A stretch of DNA of 64,000 nt from JACDCA01 sp963810305 (GTDB lineage Bacteria > Acidobacteriota > Vicinamibacteria > Vicinamibacterales > 2-12-FULL-66-21), in the NCBI GenBank assembly GCA_963810305.1, contig CAWEMY010000016.1:184674-248673 (forward strand). Reading direction: 5' to 3'. Every line of letters starts with the position of its first letter. The first letter of the stretch is position 1. Shown here piece by piece: positions 18,052 to 27,916 of the stretch. The translations under genes were made by a program, and so were the position numbers. The notes beneath the pieces were generated by a model. That model saw nothing but the letters and a program-made list of their open reading frames with translations. It was not told where the DNA came from and did not search any database.

Positions 18052-18138
18052 TGGTGCGGAAGAGAGGATTTGAACCTCCACTGCCTTGCGGCAACTAGCT
18101 CCTGAGGCTAGCGCGTCTGCCAGTTCCGCCACTTCCGC
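18052..18138 (-). tRNA. tRNA-Leu (anticodon CAG)
   Basis: The minus strand reads GCGGAAG (acceptor 5') and closes with CTTCCGC-A-CCA, so the CCA is encoded. The anticodon arm is CTAGC-CTCAGGA-GCTAG with CAG at positions 34-36, decoding CUG. A long variable arm (TTGCCGCAAGGCA) and a T arm with GGTTCAAATCC confirm a class II leucine tRNA of 87 nt. Confidence 0.96.
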
Positions 18139-18348
18139 ACTGAAAGAGGAGAAAACAACCGGCTGGAACCTCAAATTATAACGAACCCGGCGGCGTCCGT
18201 CGAGCACGACGAGACGATGAGCCGATCAGCCGACCCGCCTTCGCGCGGCCGCGCGCAGTGGTCGCGCTATGGCGAGGCCTCGCCGTAGCTTGTCGCATGC
18301 ATCTCAGCGACAAGCGGAGGGCGGGTCGAAAGGCTTTATACTCGAAAA
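18139..18348. other. Intergenic region between tRNA and sppA
   Basis: About 210 bp including the likely promoters of the tRNA (minus) and sppA (plus). I see no further gene. Confidence 0.5.
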
Positions 18349-20085
18349 ATGGCTGTCCGCCGTGGTGTCTGGCTCGTCGTCGCGCTCATCAGCATAGCGA
18401 TCATGATTTCGGCGACCGCCCTGGTCTTTACGTCGCTGCTGATCGGCCGCGAACCGCCTGTGTCCAGCAACTCCACGCTGCTGCTCAAAGTATCCGGGGA
18501 CCTGCAGGAAGTTGAGCCCGGCGGGGTTTTCGGCCAGTTTTTCGAGGCACCGCCGACCGTCCGCGTGATCGTGGAGGCCCTTCGCAAGGCCAAGGTCGAC
18601 AAGCGTGTCACCAGCATCGTCGTTCGGCCCGGCGGGGCGGCCGCTCTCTGGGGCAAGGTCCAGGAGGTCCGGGATGCGATCACTGACTTCCGGACGTCGG
18701 GCAAGCCGGCGATTGCCTTCATCGAATACGGCGGCGAGCAGGAGTTCTATCTGGCCTCCGCGTGCGACAAGGTGTATCTCGCGCCGACCTCGTCGCTCGA
18801 CCTCACCGGCATGGCGAGCTATGAGCTCTTCCTTCGCGGCACGCTCGACAAGATCGGCGCATATCCCGACGTTCTGCACGTCGGCGAGTACAAGAGCGCC
18901 GGGAACACCTTCACCGAGAAGGGATTCACCCCGTCCCATCGCGAGATGGCGGAATCCCTCAACAACGATCTCTACGAACAGCTCGTTCGTGGCCTCGCGG
19001 AAGGGCGGCACAAGACGCCGGCCGAAATGCGCGTGTTGATCGACCACGGTCCGTATCAGCCCGAAGACGCCATCCGCGCCGGGCTGATCGACGATGTCGC
19101 CTACGAGGACGAACTCGACGACAAGGCGCGGCTCGGGCGCCAGGGTGGCACCGCGAAGTTTCTGAACATGTCCGACTACCGCAGGGTGAGCGCCAGCTCG
19201 CTCGGGCTCGGTAGAGGGCAGCGGATCGCCGTGATCTATGCCATCGGGATGATCACCGGGGGCGAGAGCGATCCAGCCGGACGCAGCGTCGGTTCGGACA
19301 CCATGATCGATCATCTGCGCAAGGTGCGCGCGGACGACTCGATCAAGGCAGTCGTGCTCCGCGTCGACAGCCCGGGCGGATCGGCCGTCGCGTCAGACCT
19401 GATCTGGCGTGAGGTTCTCCTCACACGCGAGAAGAAGCCGGTCGTGGCGTCGATGTCGGACGTTGCCGCATCTGGCGGCTATTACATTGCGATGCCCGCG
19501 CACGCGATCGTCGCGCAGCCGGCGACGCTCACTGGATCAATCGGCGTCGTCATGGTGAAGTTCGCAATCGGCGGCAGCCTGGAGAAACTGGGCGTCAAAC
19601 TGGATCGCGTCACTGCCGGCCGCTGGGCGGATCTCTATGCGCCGGATCGTCCCTTCACGCCGGAGGAGCGTCAGCGGATCGAGCAGTCGATGCAGGCGAC
19701 CTACGAATCGTTTGTCGAGAAAGCCGCGTCCGGCCGCAATACGACTCCCGAAAAGATCGACGCCGTGGCACGGGGGCGCGTCTGGACGGGCACGCAGGCC
19801 AAAGAGATCGGGCTGGTCGACGAGCTGGGCGGCCTGGATCGCGCGCTCATACTGGCCAAGCGGCGCGCCAAGATCGACGAGAAGGCAGAAGTCGAACTGG
19901 TGATCTACCCGCAGAAAAAGTCGTTTTATGAGCTGGTGCAGGCCCCGTTCGGGGGGAGCGAAGAGATGTTCGCGCGCATCGCCGGCCTGCGGGACGTGCG
20001 CGCGGTGCAAACGCTGACCGCCCCGTTACGTCTCTTCCGCCGCGGCGAACCGCTCGCGATCATGCCGAACGTGTTCGTACGATAA
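18349..20085 (+). CDS. sppA: Signal peptide peptidase SppA, 67K type
   Basis: This membrane-anchored serine/lysine peptidase degrades cleaved signal peptides. One N-terminal membrane helix (WLVVALISIAIMISATALVFTSLLI) is followed by tandem ClpP-like domains. The catalytic Lys182 is in GEYKSAGN of the first domain and the nucleophile Ser375 in DVAASGGYY of the second, 193 residues apart, as expected for the long E. coli-type form. DSPGGSA and LTGSIGVV are further family signatures. The gene converges on the PpiD-like gene. Confidence 0.94.
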   Translation: MAVRRGVWLVVALISIAIMISATALVFTSLLIGREPPVSSNSTLLLKVSGDLQEVEPGGVFGQFFEAPPTVRVIVEALRKAKVDKRVTSIVVRPGGAAALWGKVQEVRDAITDFRTSGKPAIAFIEYGGEQEFYLASACDKVYLAPTSSLDLTGMASYELFLRGTLDKIGAYPDVLHVGEYKSAGNTFTEKGFTPSHREMAESLNNDLYEQLVRGLAEGRHKTPAEMRVLIDHGPYQPEDAIRAGLIDDVAYEDELDDKARLGRQGGTAKFLNMSDYRRVSASSLGLGRGQRIAVIYAIGMITGGESDPAGRSVGSDTMIDHLRKVRADDSIKAVVLRVDSPGGSAVASDLIWREVLLTREKKPVVASMSDVAASGGYYIAMPAHAIVAQPATLTGSIGVVMVKFAIGGSLEKLGVKLDRVTAGRWADLYAPDRPFTPEERQRIEQSMQATYESFVEKAASGRNTTPEKIDAVARGRVWTGTQAKEIGLVDELGGLDRALILAKRRAKIDEKAEVELVIYPQKKSFYELVQAPFGGSEEMFARIAGLRDVRAVQTLTAPLRLFRRGEPLAIMPNVFVR

Positions 20086-20088
20086 AAC

Positions 20089-20117
20089 CACGTGCGACGT
20101 GCGACGTGCGACGTGCT
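20089..20117. repeat. Tandem CGTGCGA units
   Basis: Three to four head-to-tail copies of the 7-mer ACGTGCG fill the short gap between the convergent sppA and PpiD-like genes. Similar CGTCGCA or ACGTGCT units recur at 33570, 46556 and 53036. Confidence 0.8.
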
Positions 20118-20120
20118 CGC

Positions 20121-22034
20121 TTAGCCAATCACCTGCGCGATCAGCGGACGGTTAATGTCGATCTGCATCCGCTCGCGGGCTTTGTTCATGTAGGAGGCGT
20201 AGAAGCGGCCGCGGCGTTCGTTGATCAGTTGCGCGCGCGATTGATCACGTCCGGTCTTGAGCTCCTCGGCCGTCGGATCCTTCCGCTCGAGCACCTTCAC
20301 CACAACAGCGCCGTTGTCGGTCGAGATCGCGTCACTGACACCGCCGACCGGCAATGAAAACGCGGCGGCGTCGACCGCTGCGCTCGCGCCGACATCGGGG
20401 ATGGCGCCGCCGCGCGCGATCAGTTCGGTGGTCTTCACCTCGAAACCGGCGGCCTTCGCAACCGCGTTGAAGTCCCCCGCCTTCATCTGCGCCGCAATGG
20501 CGGCCGCTCGCTCCTTGGCGACGTCCACCGCCTTCTTCTTCAGTACATCCTCGCGAACCCGCTGCTTGACCTCGTCGAGCTTCGGAACGTAACCGTCCTG
20601 CTTGCCCGTGACGCTGATGAAAGCGAACCCCTGCGGCGTCCGAATCGCGTCGCTGACCTGTCCGTCCTTCAGTTCGAACGCCTGCTCGGCAACAGCCGGC
20701 GCCATGCCGAGGCCGGCGATTGGTTCCTCGCGCGCGAACATACCGGACTCCGCGACGGCCAGCCCTCGAGGTTTGGCGACGGTATCGAAGTCACCCGGCT
20801 TTTTCATCTGCGCGGCGATGTCAGTCGCGGTCCGCTGCGCCTCATCCTGCGCACGCTGCCAGCGGATCTGGTCCTCGATCTGGCCGCGGACCTCTGCAAG
20901 CGGACGCTGTGACGCGGCCCGTTTCTCCATCAGCTTGATGACGTGATAGCCGAATTCGGTCTTCACCGGATCGCTGACTTCTCCCGGCTTCATCGCAAAG
21001 GCGACTTTGTCGAAGTCGGCGACCATCTGCCCGCGTCCGAAGTAGTCGAGATCGCCACCCTTGGTGTTGTTCGAGTCATCTTCCGAGTGCTTCTTCGCGA
21101 GCTCTGCGAAGTCGGCGCCGGCTTTCGCCTTGGCCGCGAGATCGTCGGCCAGCTTCTTCACCGCAGCTTCGTCTTTTCCCTGAGTCTTGAGAAGAATATG
21201 GCTGGCGCGGACCTGCTCGGGCGTGGCGTACTGCTGTTGATTGTCCTCGTAGCTCCGCTGGACGTCCTGTGGCGAGACCTGGATCCTCTCGCGGATCGTC
21301 TGAACGTCGACCAGCGCGTATCGAATCTTGCGTTTCTCGGGAATGCGGTAGTCGTTCTTCTTCTGTTCGAACCACGTCGCGATCTCGGCATCGTCGACCT
21401 TGACCGCGTCGCGGAATTTGTCGACGGGCAATGAGACGACCGCCAGCTTCACCTTTTCGTTTCGCTTCTTGAAATCAGCTTCGACCTCGGCGTCGGTCAC
21501 GGTAATCCAATTGGTCAGCGCCGCCTGAAGTTTCTCGACCACGATGCTGCGGCGGACCTGTTCTTCGAACTGGTTTTCGCGGACCGGCGGATCCTGCATT
21601 TGCAGCATCTGCCGGTATCGGTCGTAGCCGATGAACTGTCCGTTCTCCTGGAAGGCGGGGATTGCCAGGATCCGCTGGCGTACTTCTTCGTCGGTCGCCG
21701 TGATGCCCTGTCGATTGGCTTCGGCGAGCGCCGCTTCCTCTTCGATCAACTGCTGCACGATGCGCTGGTCGATGCCGAGCTGCTTCAACAGCCGTTCGTC
21801 CATGCTCGCGCCGTACGCGGCGCGGTACTGCTGCATCTGGCGCTGGTAGGCGCGGCGGAACTCGTTGACCGTGATCTCGCGCCCCTCGACGGTCGCGATC
21901 GCGTCAGTGAGCCCTGCCCCCGACGAACCGCGGAGGAAGTCCGGAATATAGAGAAGGACGAACGCGAGCACCACCAGAGCCAGGCTCCATTTGAGCCAGT
22001 TCTTGTGCCGGCGCATCCGGTCGAGCATCGTCAT
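20121..22034 (-). CDS. PpiD/SurA-like membrane-anchored peptidyl-prolyl isomerase
   Basis: The 637-residue product has an N-terminal membrane helix (LKWSLALVVLAFVLLYIPDFL), a SurA_N-type chaperone region (VEGREITVNEFRRAYQRQMQQYR) and parvulin domains. The clearest is EQVRASHILLKTQGKDEAA ... GGDLDYFGRGQMVADFDKVAFAMKPGEVSDPVKTEFGYHVIKL. A second, diverged parvulin-like block follows near residue 460. It would assist folding of secreted and outer-membrane proteins at the periplasmic face of the inner membrane. Confidence 0.9.
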   Translation of the reverse strand: MTMLDRMRRHKNWLKWSLALVVLAFVLLYIPDFLRGSSGAGLTDAIATVEGREITVNEFRRAYQRQMQQYRAAYGASMDERLLKQLGIDQRIVQQLIEEEAALAEANRQGITATDEEVRQRILAIPAFQENGQFIGYDRYRQMLQMQDPPVRENQFEEQVRRSIVVEKLQAALTNWITVTDAEVEADFKKRNEKVKLAVVSLPVDKFRDAVKVDDAEIATWFEQKKNDYRIPEKRKIRYALVDVQTIRERIQVSPQDVQRSYEDNQQQYATPEQVRASHILLKTQGKDEAAVKKLADDLAAKAKAGADFAELAKKHSEDDSNNTKGGDLDYFGRGQMVADFDKVAFAMKPGEVSDPVKTEFGYHVIKLMEKRAASQRPLAEVRGQIEDQIRWQRAQDEAQRTATDIAAQMKKPGDFDTVAKPRGLAVAESGMFAREEPIAGLGMAPAVAEQAFELKDGQVSDAIRTPQGFAFISVTGKQDGYVPKLDEVKQRVREDVLKKKAVDVAKERAAAIAAQMKAGDFNAVAKAAGFEVKTTELIARGGAIPDVGASAAVDAAAFSLPVGGVSDAISTDNGAVVVKVLERKDPTAEELKTGRDQSRAQLINERRGRFYASYMNKARERMQIDINRPLIAQVIG

Positions 22035-22044
22035 GTGGATGGGC

Positions 22045-22139
22045 CTTTGAAACTTGGAACTATGAACTATGAACTATGAACTCTGGACTGAACTTCGAAC
22101 GCTCCGTTCATAGTTCATCGTTCACAGTTCATCGTTCTT
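22045..22139. repeat. Stem-loop with tandem-repeat arms (GAACTAT)
   Basis: The left arm (~22045-22096) has units of GAACTAT and the right arm (~22107-22139) has their reverse complement (ATAGTTC variants). The arms can form a long imperfect hairpin. It lies between the divergent PpiD-like and diguanylate cyclase genes, so it cannot be a shared terminator. Confidence 0.8.
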
Positions 22140-22252
22140 ACGGCGGTAGAAACGACGATTATGCCACGTTTCGGAAGGGAGCAATGTGCTATATTTTCGG
22201 TGAATAGAAGGACTTAGAGGGAATTCGCCATACCGATGGGACGCCGAGCCGA

Positions 22253-23353
22253 TTGACCCGGGCTGGTCGGCACACTCGCCCCCGCAGGGCTTCTCCTGCC
22301 ACCGCCGCGCGTCCGGACCTGGCCTTGCGCCTCCGGTTGCGACGCGCGCCGCTTCGACGACAGCTTTCACGCGTCGACGCCCTTCTCGATATGGTTCGCG
22401 CCGTCAACTCCACTCTGGATCCGGAACGCGTCGCTGACGCGATGCTCACACGCCTGGCGGCCTGGATCCCCGCCCACGGCTGGCTGATAGTTATCGACGA
22501 TGGACAGGGAGCGGCGATACCGATGGCGTCTCGTGGTCTCTCGCCGGTGACGCAATCGGCTGCCGAGGCGGTTGCCCGGTTTGTCGTTCGCTCCGGCGAA
22601 CCGTACGCCGCAGCCGATACCTCGACCGATCGACGCCTCGCCGTGGCGAACGGTGTTGCATCGCTGGGGTTTCCGCTCACCTCCAGGGGACGGACGGTAG
22701 GCGCCGTCGTCGCCGTCGATCGTCAGCCGTCCGGAGGCGAGCCGCGGCTCGGCGCGGCACAGGCCACGATAGAGGCGGCCATCGAGCCCGGCGCGGTCGC
22801 TCTGGACAACGCCATCCGGATCCAGCGCGCGGAAGCGCTGTCGGTGACCGACGATCTGACCTCGCTTTATAACGGCCGGTATCTGGGGCAAGTACTGAGG
22901 CGGGAAGTGAAGCGCGCCATTCGCCACCGCCGTCCGTTGTCGCTGCTTTTCATCGATCTCGACGGCTTCAAGTCCATCAACGATACGCACGGTCATCTGT
23001 TCGGAAGTCGCGCGCTGATCGAGGCAGCCGAGATCATCGGCGGCAGTGCTCGCGAGACGGACGTCGGGGCGCGGTACGGCGGCGACGAGTTTGCGCTCGT
23101 GCTGCCGGACACTCCGAGCGAGGGGGCCGCCGCCGTCGGCGCGCGCGTGCGTGAAAGGATCGCGGCACACGGGTTTCTGCAGCCCGACGGCCTGAATATC
23201 CGGCTCACGGCGTCTGTGGGGATTGCCACCCTCCCTGATTCCGCCAGTTCCGTGGAATCTCTGATTCAGTCGGCCGATAAGGCGATGTACTGGGTAAAGG
23301 ACCATGGGAAGAACGGGATTCATATTGCTGAGGTGGTCGGAATTGTCGACTGA
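22253..23353 (+). CDS. GAF-GGDEF diguanylate cyclase
   Basis: Residues ~40-190 form a GAF-like sensor (NSTLDPERVADAMLTRLAAWIP ... GVASLGFPLTSRGRTVGAVVAVD). Residues ~195-355 form a GGDEF domain with an intact active site (RYGGDEFALVLP) and a RETD inhibitory I-site at the canonical distance. It should make cyclic di-GMP with product inhibition. No ATG begins the frame: TTG at 22253 is the earliest usual start, and the open frame extends back to 22208 without one, so the N-terminus is uncertain. It immediately precedes mreB, 15 bp away, and may be co-transcribed with the shape genes. Confidence 0.87.
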   Translation: MTRAGRHTRPRRASPATAARPDLALRLRLRRAPLRRQLSRVDALLDMVRAVNSTLDPERVADAMLTRLAAWIPAHGWLIVIDDGQGAAIPMASRGLSPVTQSAAEAVARFVVRSGEPYAAADTSTDRRLAVANGVASLGFPLTSRGRTVGAVVAVDRQPSGGEPRLGAAQATIEAAIEPGAVALDNAIRIQRAEALSVTDDLTSLYNGRYLGQVLRREVKRAIRHRRPLSLLFIDLDGFKSINDTHGHLFGSRALIEAAEIIGGSARETDVGARYGGDEFALVLPDTPSEGAAAVGARVRERIAAHGFLQPDGLNIRLTASVGIATLPDSASSVESLIQSADKAMYWVKDHGKNGIHIAEVVGIVD

Positions 23354-23368
23354 GGATTGGAGCGTTCG

Positions 23369-24394
<1,026 letters not shown>

Positions 24395-24400
24395 AGCCGG

Positions 24401-24516
24401 GATGCGGAATGCGGAATGCGGGACGCGATCTAGACGAGCCATCCGGGATTCTTGTTTTGCGCTGGCGCCCCGCGAACCGCGCCCCGCGCATCCCGCGTTC
24501 CGCACCCCGCATTCCG
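24401..24516. repeat. Stem-loop with tandem-repeat arms (GCGGAAT)
   Basis: The left arm 24401-24426 (GGATGCGGAATGCGGAATGC) and right arm 24486-24516 (GCGTTCCGCACCCCGCATTC) are imperfect reverse complements, each made of short repeats. It separates mreB from mreC within the operon and ends four bases before the mreC ATG, leaving no visible ribosome site. Confidence 0.78.
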
Positions 24517-24519
24517 GTA

Positions 24520-25410
24520 ATGGCTGACAGCTTTCGCAAGCGCACGGGGTGGATTCTCTTCGCCGCTATCATCGCGCAGGTGTTGCTGGTCTCGGCCCAG
24601 GTCCAGACCAGGTCCGGGGTCCGCGCGATCGAGGCCGTCTCATTCGGGGCGTTTGCGCGCGTGCAGTGGGCGGCGTCGTCGATCGTTCGCGGCGTGCGCG
24701 ATGTGTGGACGAACTATGCGGCGCTCCGCGGCGCCAACCACGAGAACGCCGAGTTGAAGCGGCGGATGTCGGAGCTCGAAGTGCGGTTGCAGGAGCAGCG
24801 CGCACTTGCCGCACGTACGACGAAGCTTCAGGAGCTGCTCGATCTGAAGCAGGACGTCACCGTGCCGACCGTTGCGGCGGAAGTGATCGCCGGGAACGCG
24901 AATCCGGGCGTGCGCCAGATCACGATCAACCGCGGCTCGGCGGACGGCGTTCAGAACAGCATGGCGGTGATCTCGCCGCGTGGAGTCGTCGGGCGGGTGA
25001 TCGGTCATCCATCGGCTCGCGCGGCGCGGGTCCAGCTGATCATCGATCACAGCGCCGCGGCAGGCGCGCTGACCGAGCGCACTCGCGCCGGGGGAATGGT
25101 CACCGGCGGAGATCGCCAGCCGCCGCTGGCGATGGAGCTCGTCTCGAACCTCGCCGACGTCAAGCCCGGGGATGTCGTGGTGACGTCCGGCGTGGACGGA
25201 ATTTATCCGAAGGGTTACATCCTTGGCACCGTCGAGTCGTCGGACCGGGGGCCGGGACTCTACCGGGTAATCACCGTCCGACCGTCGGTCGATTTTTCGA
25301 GCCTGGAGGAAGTGCTGGTCGTGCTGGTGCCGGCCCGCCCGGCGACGCCTGAGCTGGAGGAAAAGCCGGCGACGAGTCCGCCGGCGGCGACGCCGCAGGT
25401 CGTCAAGTGA
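24520..25410 (+). CDS. mreC: Rod shape-determining protein MreC
   Basis: A bitopic protein: one membrane helix near residue 15 (TGWILFAAIIAQVLLVSAQ), a coiled coil (~65-110, NHENAELKRRMSELEVRLQEQRALAA pattern) and the paired beta-barrel domain (AEVIAGNANPGVRQITINRGSADGV ... GVDGIYPKGYILGTV). It links MreB to the periplasmic penicillin-binding proteins. The Pro/Ala-rich C-terminal tail is probably disordered. The start at 24520 begins the conserved protein; the longer open frame lies in the repeat. The stop overlaps mreD. Confidence 0.92.
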   Translation: MADSFRKRTGWILFAAIIAQVLLVSAQVQTRSGVRAIEAVSFGAFARVQWAASSIVRGVRDVWTNYAALRGANHENAELKRRMSELEVRLQEQRALAARTTKLQELLDLKQDVTVPTVAAEVIAGNANPGVRQITINRGSADGVQNSMAVISPRGVVGRVIGHPSARAARVQLIIDHSAAAGALTERTRAGGMVTGGDRQPPLAMELVSNLADVKPGDVVVTSGVDGIYPKGYILGTVESSDRGPGLYRVITVRPSVDFSSLEEVLVVLVPARPATPELEEKPATSPPAATPQVVK

Positions 25411-25925
25411 AAACACTCGGCGTTCTCGTCGGCCTTGCGGTCGCGCTTTTGGTTCAGACCACGCTGTCGGGAATGTCGTTTCAGGCTGGTACTCGAGTGA
25501 ATTTCGTCCTCGTGGCCGTAGTTTTCATAGCTCTTCTGTTCGGCCCGGTGCCCGGGCTGCTGGCCGGCATGGCCGGAGGGCTGGCGCAGGATGCCGTGGC
25601 CGGAGGGATCGTCGGGATCGGCGGAATCTCGAAGACCGTCGCGGGGTTCATGGTAGGGGTGCTCGGCTCGCAGTTCATCGTCTCGCAACCCCTCCCGAGA
25701 TTGGTGATGTTTGCCGGGGCGACGGTTTTGCACGAGTTCTGCTTTCAGGCCTTGTACGCGCTCGCCGAGGCGCATGGTTTGCGCTTCCACCAGCGCGAGG
25801 TGCTGACCCAGGCGGCGGTCAACGGGCTCATCGGTATTGCGGCGTTTTACCTTGTCGAACGGGCCCCGGGTGCCATGCAGCGTCGTGAGGCGCGGCGCAG
25901 CTCGTTCACGAGAAGGCGGTTTTAG
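25407..25925 (+). CDS. mreD: Rod shape-determining protein MreD
   Basis: A 172-residue polytopic inner-membrane protein with about five helices (LVGLAVALLVQTTLSG, FVLVAVVFIALLFGPVPGLLAGMAGGLAQD and others). GTG start overlaps mreC's stop (GTGA), typical of coupled mreCD. It stabilises the MreC-PBP2-RodA elongasome. Low sequence conservation is normal; assignment rests on topology and position. Confidence 0.9.
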   Translation: MKTLGVLVGLAVALLVQTTLSGMSFQAGTRVNFVLVAVVFIALLFGPVPGLLAGMAGGLAQDAVAGGIVGIGGISKTVAGFMVGVLGSQFIVSQPLPRLVMFAGATVLHEFCFQALYALAEAHGLRFHQREVLTQAAVNGLIGIAAFYLVERAPGAMQRREARRSSFTRRRF

Positions 25926-25928
25926 GTC

Positions 25929-27857
25929 ATGTCATCACAGCCGATGCAGCCGGATGACCGGCGCACGCTGACAATTCGGCTCGGCGCGCTGCAGTATCTG
26001 CTGGCCACGGCTTTTGCCGCACTCGCCGTGTCGTTCTGGATGTTCCAGGTCGCCCATCACGAACGCTTCCGCGAGATGGCGGAAAACAATCACATGCGCC
26101 GCCTGCCGCTGCCGGCGCCGCGCGGCGTGCTCGTCGACCGCAATGGCAAAGTCCTGGTGCAGAACCAGGACGTCATGAACATCGTGCTCGTCCGCGAGCA
26201 GACCAGGGATATCGAGAGCACGCTCCGGACCCTCGCGCTGGCGACCGGGGCCGACTTTGCCCAACTGAAAGAAACCGTCGACCGCCGCCGCAGGGATCCC
26301 AGCTACCGCCCGATCATCCTGATCGAAAACGCGAGCCGGCCGCAGGTGGTCGCCGTTGCGGCGCGATCGCTGGAGATGCCGGGCGTCGAGTTCCAGCCGA
26401 TGCCCGCGCGTAAGTACGATGGCAACCTCGCCGCGCATCTGTTCGGGTACGTGGGAGAGGTCAACGAAGCGCAGCTGGCGAGGGCCGACTACAAGGACCT
26501 CGGCGCCGGTGCCATCGTTGGCCAGGCAGGCATCGAGCAGGCGTACAACCGACTGCTGATGGGGACCGAGGGCTATCGGGAGATGATCGTCAACAGCCGC
26601 GGTCGGGAAATCGGCAAGCCGACTTACGAGCAGCAAGCGCGCGAGGGCAACGGCCTGCAGTTGACGATCGACGCCGATCTGCAGAAGGCGGCGGAGGATG
26701 GCTTTGCCCATTTTGGAGTCATCCACTCCGGCAAGCCGTACAACGGCGCCGCCGTGATTCTCGATCCTCGCTCGGGTGAGGTGCTCTCGCTGGTCAGCTT
26801 GCCTGCCTACGATCCCAACAAGTTCGCGGTCGGTCTGGACGCCGCGACCTGGAAATCCCTGCTCACCGACAAAGCAAAGCCGCTGTCGAATCGCGCGTTG
26901 CAGGCCACCTATTCACCAGGATCGACCTTCAAGCTCGTTGTCGCCACGGCGGCGATGGAGGAGGGTCTCGTCAAGCCCGACTTCCGCGTCCACTGTCCGG
27001 GCGGCGCGTTCTTCTACGGACGGTGGTTCCAGTGTCATCTCAAGGGGGGACACGGCAGCGTGGACATGCGCCACGCCATCGAGAAATCCTGCAACACCTA
27101 CTTCTACACGCTCGGGAACATGCTTGGTGTCGATCGCATCCACAAATGGGCCACCGCGCTCGGTCTGGGTCAGCTCAACGGCATCGATTTGCCGAACGAA
27201 CTTCCCGGGCTCGTTCCCTCGACGGAATGGAAACGCCGCGAGAAGAAGGAAAAGTGGTACGCCGGTGAAACGATCTCCGTCGCGATTGGCCAGGGGCAGG
27301 TCAACGTCACCCCGATGTCGCAGGCCGTGATGATGATGACGCTCGCCAACGGTGGCACCCGCTACACACCGCACGTCCTGAAGGCGATCGACAAGGGCAA
27401 GGGATGGGAGCCCTTTGCGCCCCCGCCGCCGCGCTCGGCCGTCCATATGAAAGATTCGACGACGAAGGCGGTGCGCGACGGGTTGTGGCTGGCGGTAAAC
27501 GGTGCCGGCACCGCCGGACGTGCCCGCATCGAAGGGGGCGACGTCGCAGGCAAGACCGGCACGGCCCAGCCCAATATGTCGCTCGAGACCCAGCGACGTC
27601 TCGCCGGGAAATTCGAAGCCAGGGATCATGGCTGGTTCGTCTTCTTCGCCCCGCGCGACAACCCCGAAGTCGCAGGGGTGATATTCGCTGAGCATGCCGA
27701 ACACGGCTATTACGGCGCGTCGATCGCGAAGCACATCATTCAGACCTATTACGCGAAGAAGCAAGGCAAGCCGCTGCCAGTGCTGGTACAACCGCCGGCG
27801 ACTACCGTCGTCGCCGAGGCCGCTCCGCGGGCGAGACCGAGGAGCGGAGGAAACTAG
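25929..27857 (+). CDS. mrdA: Penicillin-binding protein 2 (transpeptidase)
   Basis: Class B PBP of the elongasome that cross-links peptidoglycan. One N-terminal helix (LQYLLATAFAALAVSFWMF) is followed by the pedestal domain with RGVLVDRNGKVL and GAIVGQAGIEQAYN, then the transpeptidase with Ser332-T-F-K (SPGSTFKL), Ser387-C-N and Lys542-T-G (AGKTGTAQ). The tail is Pro/Arg-rich. It is three bases from mreD, and rodA follows after two palindromic repeats. Confidence 0.95.
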   Translation: MSSQPMQPDDRRTLTIRLGALQYLLATAFAALAVSFWMFQVAHHERFREMAENNHMRRLPLPAPRGVLVDRNGKVLVQNQDVMNIVLVREQTRDIESTLRTLALATGADFAQLKETVDRRRRDPSYRPIILIENASRPQVVAVAARSLEMPGVEFQPMPARKYDGNLAAHLFGYVGEVNEAQLARADYKDLGAGAIVGQAGIEQAYNRLLMGTEGYREMIVNSRGREIGKPTYEQQAREGNGLQLTIDADLQKAAEDGFAHFGVIHSGKPYNGAAVILDPRSGEVLSLVSLPAYDPNKFAVGLDAATWKSLLTDKAKPLSNRALQATYSPGSTFKLVVATAAMEEGLVKPDFRVHCPGGAFFYGRWFQCHLKGGHGSVDMRHAIEKSCNTYFYTLGNMLGVDRIHKWATALGLGQLNGIDLPNELPGLVPSTEWKRREKKEKWYAGETISVAIGQGQVNVTPMSQAVMMMTLANGGTRYTPHVLKAIDKGKGWEPFAPPPPRSAVHMKDSTTKAVRDGLWLAVNGAGTAGRARIEGGDVAGKTGTAQPNMSLETQRRLAGKFEARDHGWFVFFAPRDNPEVAGVIFAEHAEHGYYGASIAKHIIQTYYAKKQGKPLPVLVQPPATTVVAEAAPRARPRSGGN

Positions 27858-27858
27858 G

Positions 27859-27915
27859 TAGAGGCCGGCTTCAGCCGGCCTGACAAGGTAGAGGCCGGCT
27901 TCAGCCGGCCTGACA
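27859..27915. repeat. Two tandem GGCCGGCTTCAGCCGGCC palindromes
   Basis: Two 27-bp copies of the unit (core GGCCGGCTTCAGCCGGCC, preceded by GTAGA), one base before the rodA ATG and one base after the mrdA stop. Related copies lie at 31383-31478. Such hairpins within an operon could affect mRNA stability or rodA translation. Confidence 0.9.
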
Positions 27916-27916
27916 T